From positions 36,909 through 100,908 of the forward strand of contig JBIOVX010000157.1 of the NCBI GenBank assembly GCA_044868005.1: DNA of 64,000 nt. Direction: 5' to 3'. This DNA is from DATARR01 sp044868005 (GTDB taxonomy: Bacteria > Acidobacteriota > Thermoanaerobaculia > Multivoradales > UBA5704). A program made the translations under genes and the position numbers. A model generated the notes under the pieces. The model made no database searches and was not told the origin of the DNA. It saw only the letters and a program-made list of their open reading frames with translations. Shown here piece after piece: positions 61,242-64,000 of this stretch (position 1 is its first letter; each line of letters starts with the position of its first letter).

Positions 61242-62635
61242 GGTGGGGGGGTCCGAGCCCGCGCCCGCAGCGCCTCGAGCTCCTCGTGGAAGCCCTGCAC
61301 GATGACCTCCGGATCGGGAACCAGCCCGGCGTCCGAGGCGAGGCCCAGCCGCACGTGGCCGGCGTAGCTGATGATGCTGATGCCGAGCCCGAGCTTGCCC
61401 GACTGCGGCACCCAGAAGAAGATCTCCTGGATCGGCACGCCGCCGAGGCGCAGCACCTCGCGCGGGCCGGGCACGTTGGTCATCACCGCCGTCGCCTTGG
61501 TGCCGAAGATCTTCACCACCAGATTCTGCACGGCCAGCGGCACGACCCCCAGCAGCCGCAGGATGGCGTAGACGACCACGGGCTCGGCGGAGCGCTTGAG
61601 CGCCTGCGCCCGCCGCCGCAGCTCCGCCAGCCGCGACACCGGATCCTCCTCGCCCAGCGGCAGCGACAGGAAGATGAGCCCGAAGCGGTTGCCCAGCTCG
61701 GACATCCGGTCCAGCGTGCGCAGGTTGACCGGCATGACGGCGCGGAAGCTCAAGCCTTTTTTTCCCTCGCCATGGCGGTCGAGGTAGCGCCGCAGGCCGC
61801 CCGTCATCGCGGAGACCAGGACGTCGTTCATCGTGCCGCCGAGCCGCCGGCCCACCTCCTTGACGTCGTCCAAGGGGATCGGTTCCGACCAGGCGACCCG
61901 CTTGGGAACGCCGAGCGGGCCCTTGAACCGCGTCTTGGGATCGGACGGCCGGGCCACCAGGCGCGCGAAGGCCCCGGTCGAGACCAAGCCGGTCTTGAAA
62001 GGGCCCAGCGATTGGAACGCCGCCGCCGTCTGCTCCAGCAGGCGGATGCCGTCGGGCATGATCTGGGCAGCGAGCTGCTTGGCGGCTTCCACGCCGCGCG
62101 GCGGGAGCCGGAAGAGGTCCGCGAACGGATTTTCGAGATCCTCCAGGGTCTCCGCATCGAGGGTGCGGTCGGTGAGGGAGAGCAGCACGAGCAGCAGGGC
62201 CATGCCGTCGCCGATCGAGTGGTGCAGGCGGCCCATGATGACGCTGCCGCCCTTGTAGCCCTCGATCAAGTGGAACCGCCAGAGCGGGCGGTCCAGGTCA
62301 AAGGGCTCGCTCATCAGCTCGCTGACGACCTCGCGCAGCGCGCCGTCGTCCCCGGGCGCCGGCAGGTCGGCCTTCACCACGTGGTAGTCGAGGTCGAAGC
62401 CGGGATCGGTCTCCCAGAAGATCTGGCCGTCGCGGCGGACGACCCGCTGCTTGAACCGCCGGATGGGCAGCAGGCGCCGGTCGAGCAGGGTCTTGAGGCG
62501 CTCGCGGTCGAGGACCCGCTCGAGCACCAGACAGCCGTTGATGATCATCAGGTTGGTCGGATCGTCCATCCGCAACCAGGCGTGATCCACGGCGGAGAGC
62601 GGTTCCGGGGCTTCGGCGGGTTCCGCAGCGGCCAA
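61226..62635 (-). CDS. WS/DGAT-type wax ester synthase/diacylglycerol acyltransferase
   Basis: A 469-residue acyltransferase with TTG start at 62635, chosen because AGGAGG lies seven bases upstream (an in-frame ATG at 62704 has none). It has an N-terminal LSAVDHAWLRMDDPTNLMIINGCLVLE, the active-site HHSIGDG (about 138-144, HHxxxDG), and later NDVLVSAMTGGLRRYL and NVPGPREVLRLGG. These enzymes make storage wax esters or triacylglycerols from acyl-CoA at the membrane. The final codons come from the inverted repeat. No obvious operon partner; a zinc alcohol dehydrogenase gene is divergent. Confidence 0.92.
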   Translation of the reverse strand: MAAAEPAEAPEPLSAVDHAWLRMDDPTNLMIINGCLVLERVLDRERLKTLLDRRLLPIRRFKQRVVRRDGQIFWETDPGFDLDYHVVKADLPAPGDDGALREVVSELMSEPFDLDRPLWRFHLIEGYKGGSVIMGRLHHSIGDGMALLLVLLSLTDRTLDAETLEDLENPFADLFRLPPRGVEAAKQLAAQIMPDGIRLLEQTAAAFQSLGPFKTGLVSTGAFARLVARPSDPKTRFKGPLGVPKRVAWSEPIPLDDVKEVGRRLGGTMNDVLVSAMTGGLRRYLDRHGEGKKGLSFRAVMPVNLRTLDRMSELGNRFGLIFLSLPLGEEDPVSRLAELRRRAQALKRSAEPVVVYAILRLLGVVPLAVQNLVVKIFGTKATAVMTNVPGPREVLRLGGVPIQEIFFWVPQSGKLGLGISIISYAGHVRLGLASDAGLVPDPEVIVQGFHEELEALRARARTPPPRAAT

Positions 62636-62808
62636 GGGGATTCCTCCTGACGCGTTCGGAGGGGAGTCTATACCTGTCCTTGGAATCCTTTTCCCCACCC
62701 CCACACGCAGGCTCTTCCCACCCGCCCGCGCTTCGCCACCACTCCGCGCGGGTATCGCGGCTGCGGACCTTCGCCTGTAGCGTTTCGCTCGTCTGAAAGG
62801 AGATTCCC

Positions 62809-63933
62809 ATGAACCCCACCCTGGAGCTTACGGAACGCGCCGAGATCCGGCCCCGCACCGGCCCGGGCGTCAAGACGATGAAGGCGACCGTGTTTCATGG
62901 CGTCGACGACATCCGCGTGGAGGAGGTCCCGCGGCCCGTCGCCGGCCCCGGCGAAGCGGTGATCCGCGTCACCCTCACCACCATCTGCGGCACCGACGTG
63001 CACATCCTGCGCGGCGAATACCCGGTGATGCCCGGACTGATCATCGGCCACGAGCCGGTGGGCGTCATCGAGGAGCTGGGACCCGGAGTGACCGGCTACG
63101 AAGTCGGCGACCGCGTGCTCGTCGGCGCCATTACGCCGTGCGGCCAGTGCCTCGCCTGCCTCTCCGGCCATCTCTCCCAGTGCGGCCACGGCGGCGGCTA
63201 CGAGGCGCTCGGCGGCTGGCGCTTCGGCAACACCATCAACGGCGCCCAGGCCGAGTACCTGCTGGTGCCCGACGCGCAGGCCAACATGGCCAGGATCCCC
63301 GACGAGCTGAAGGACGAGCAAGTGGTGCTGCTCGCCGACATCGCTTCCACCGGCTTCTCCGGCGCCGAGTCCGGCCAGGTACGCATCGGCGACTCGGTGG
63401 TCGTCTTCGCCCAGGGGCCGATCGGCCTCTGCGCCACGGCGGGCGCCAGGCTCATGGGCGCCTCGCTGATCATCGGCGTGGACGGCGACGACACCCGCCT
63501 CGCCATGGCCAAGAAGATGGGCGCCGACGTGGTGCTCGACTACCGCAAGGTGGACGTCGTCGAGGAGGTGCGCAAGCTGACGGGCGGCGGCGCGGACGTC
63601 ACCATCGAGGCCCTCGGCACGCAGCAGACCTTCGAGAACGCGCTGCGCTGCCTGCGTCCGGGCGGCACGCTCTCCAGCCTCGGCGTCTACTCCGGCAAGC
63701 TGCAGATGCCCTACGACGCCTTCGCCGCCGGCCTCGGCGACCACCGCATCGTCACCACTCTCTGTCCCGGCGGCAAGGAGCGCATGCGGCGATTGATCGA
63801 GACCGTCCGCCGCGGCCGCGTAGACCTCACGCCGCTGCTCACCCACACCTTCCCCCTCGACCGCATCGTGGACGCCTACGACCTCTTCGCCCAGCGTCGC
63901 GACGGCGTGCTCAAGGTGGCGATCCGGCCGTAG
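62809..63933 (+). CDS. Zinc-dependent medium-chain alcohol dehydrogenase
   Basis: A 374-residue MDR dehydrogenase. ICGTDVHILRGEYPVMPGLIIGHEPVG holds the catalytic zinc Cys and His/Glu. PCGQCLACLSGHLSQC has the four structural-zinc cysteines. AQGPIGLCATAGARLMGA is the NAD(P)-binding loop (G-x-x-G), followed by an acidic VDGDD, which favours NAD. Most like sorbitol/threonine or isopropanol-type alcohol dehydrogenases. An AAAGGAG ribosome binding site precedes ATG 62809; an internal Met (MKATVF, residue 24) is the usual family start, so a short extension may be present. Confidence 0.92.
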   Translation: MNPTLELTERAEIRPRTGPGVKTMKATVFHGVDDIRVEEVPRPVAGPGEAVIRVTLTTICGTDVHILRGEYPVMPGLIIGHEPVGVIEELGPGVTGYEVGDRVLVGAITPCGQCLACLSGHLSQCGHGGGYEALGGWRFGNTINGAQAEYLLVPDAQANMARIPDELKDEQVVLLADIASTGFSGAESGQVRIGDSVVVFAQGPIGLCATAGARLMGASLIIGVDGDDTRLAMAKKMGADVVLDYRKVDVVEEVRKLTGGGADVTIEALGTQQTFENALRCLRPGGTLSSLGVYSGKLQMPYDAFAAGLGDHRIVTTLCPGGKERMRRLIETVRRGRVDLTPLLTHTFPLDRIVDAYDLFAQRRDGVLKVAIRP

Positions 63934-63959
63934 GCCACATCAGTTTTCAAGGATCGTAG

Positions 63960-63987
63960 CGGCGGGCCTGCGTGCCCGCCGTTTTTT
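63960..63987 (+). terminator. Intrinsic terminator after the alcohol dehydrogenase
   Basis: CGGCGGGC (63960-63967), a six-base loop and GCCCGCCG (63974-63981) form a perfect 8-bp GC stem followed by TTTTTT. It lies 27 bp after the alcohol dehydrogenase stop and is the clearest rho-independent terminator in the window. Confidence 0.88.
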
Positions 63988-64000
63988 CATGCGGATCCAC

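Overview
The window is high-GC DNA of an Acidobacteriota-type bacterium. I infer this from a PadR regulator next to an 'acidobacterial duplicated orphan permease' (ADOP), Ser/Thr kinases with TolB-like propellers, a CRTAC1/UnbV-type FG-GAP protein beside a TPR protein, DUF2277 and tight gene packing. The class cannot be fixed from the sequence alone. No rRNA, tRNA, CRISPR array, transposase or integrase was recognised.

Region 1 (1-18 kb) is mixed chromosomal content. It holds a FadL-type porin, an aconitase-superfamily hydratase with an N-terminal swivel domain, a NUDIX/metallo-beta-lactamase fusion, an S41-like secreted protein lacking the expected serine, a glyoxalase-fold protein and DUF2277. 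An accessory pocket (9.2-12.8 kb) follows, with a BrnT-type toxin-antitoxin pair, loose antitoxin-like genes and a 664-residue protein with seven 8-residue repeats. PadR/ADOP, a TIG-domain membrane protein and a proline-rich secreted protein complete the region. A 250-bp array of 12 palindromic units lies at 7688-7937.

Region 2 (18-41 kb) has a glycogen-debranching-type hydrolase divergent from an S9 peptidase. Next is an overlapping four-gene operon: ECF sigma factor, zinc-finger anti-sigma, GNAT, and a 2044-residue protein joining TamB and TamA (Omp85) in one chain. A six-gene minus-strand operon follows (nitronate monooxygenase, CRTAC1-like, TPR, cytochrome c, PAP2, TPR). Then come EgtB, DUF427, a nucleotidyltransferase/PIN/antitoxin set and a three-gene membrane-stress cluster.

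Region 3 (41.5-48.3 kb) looks like an inserted defence island: VapBC, a TIR-TM-WD40 protein, a second TIR protein and a SLOG-family protein. It is bounded by about 117-bp imperfect direct repeats of the 3' end of a DASS transporter gene. The intact transporter is on the right and a decayed fragment is on the left.

Region 4 (48.3-61.1 kb) is a one-strand gene set that I read as an unusual lanthipeptide-type RiPP locus. It has two related Cys-containing small peptides, an RRE-like/kinase/LanC fusion with a CCG zinc motif, a separate lyase-like protein, and two tandem-kinase/TM/propeller receptors each directly upstream of a peptide gene. Region 5 (61.1-64 kb) has a large inverted repeat, a WS/DGAT acyltransferase, a zinc alcohol dehydrogenase and an intrinsic terminator.
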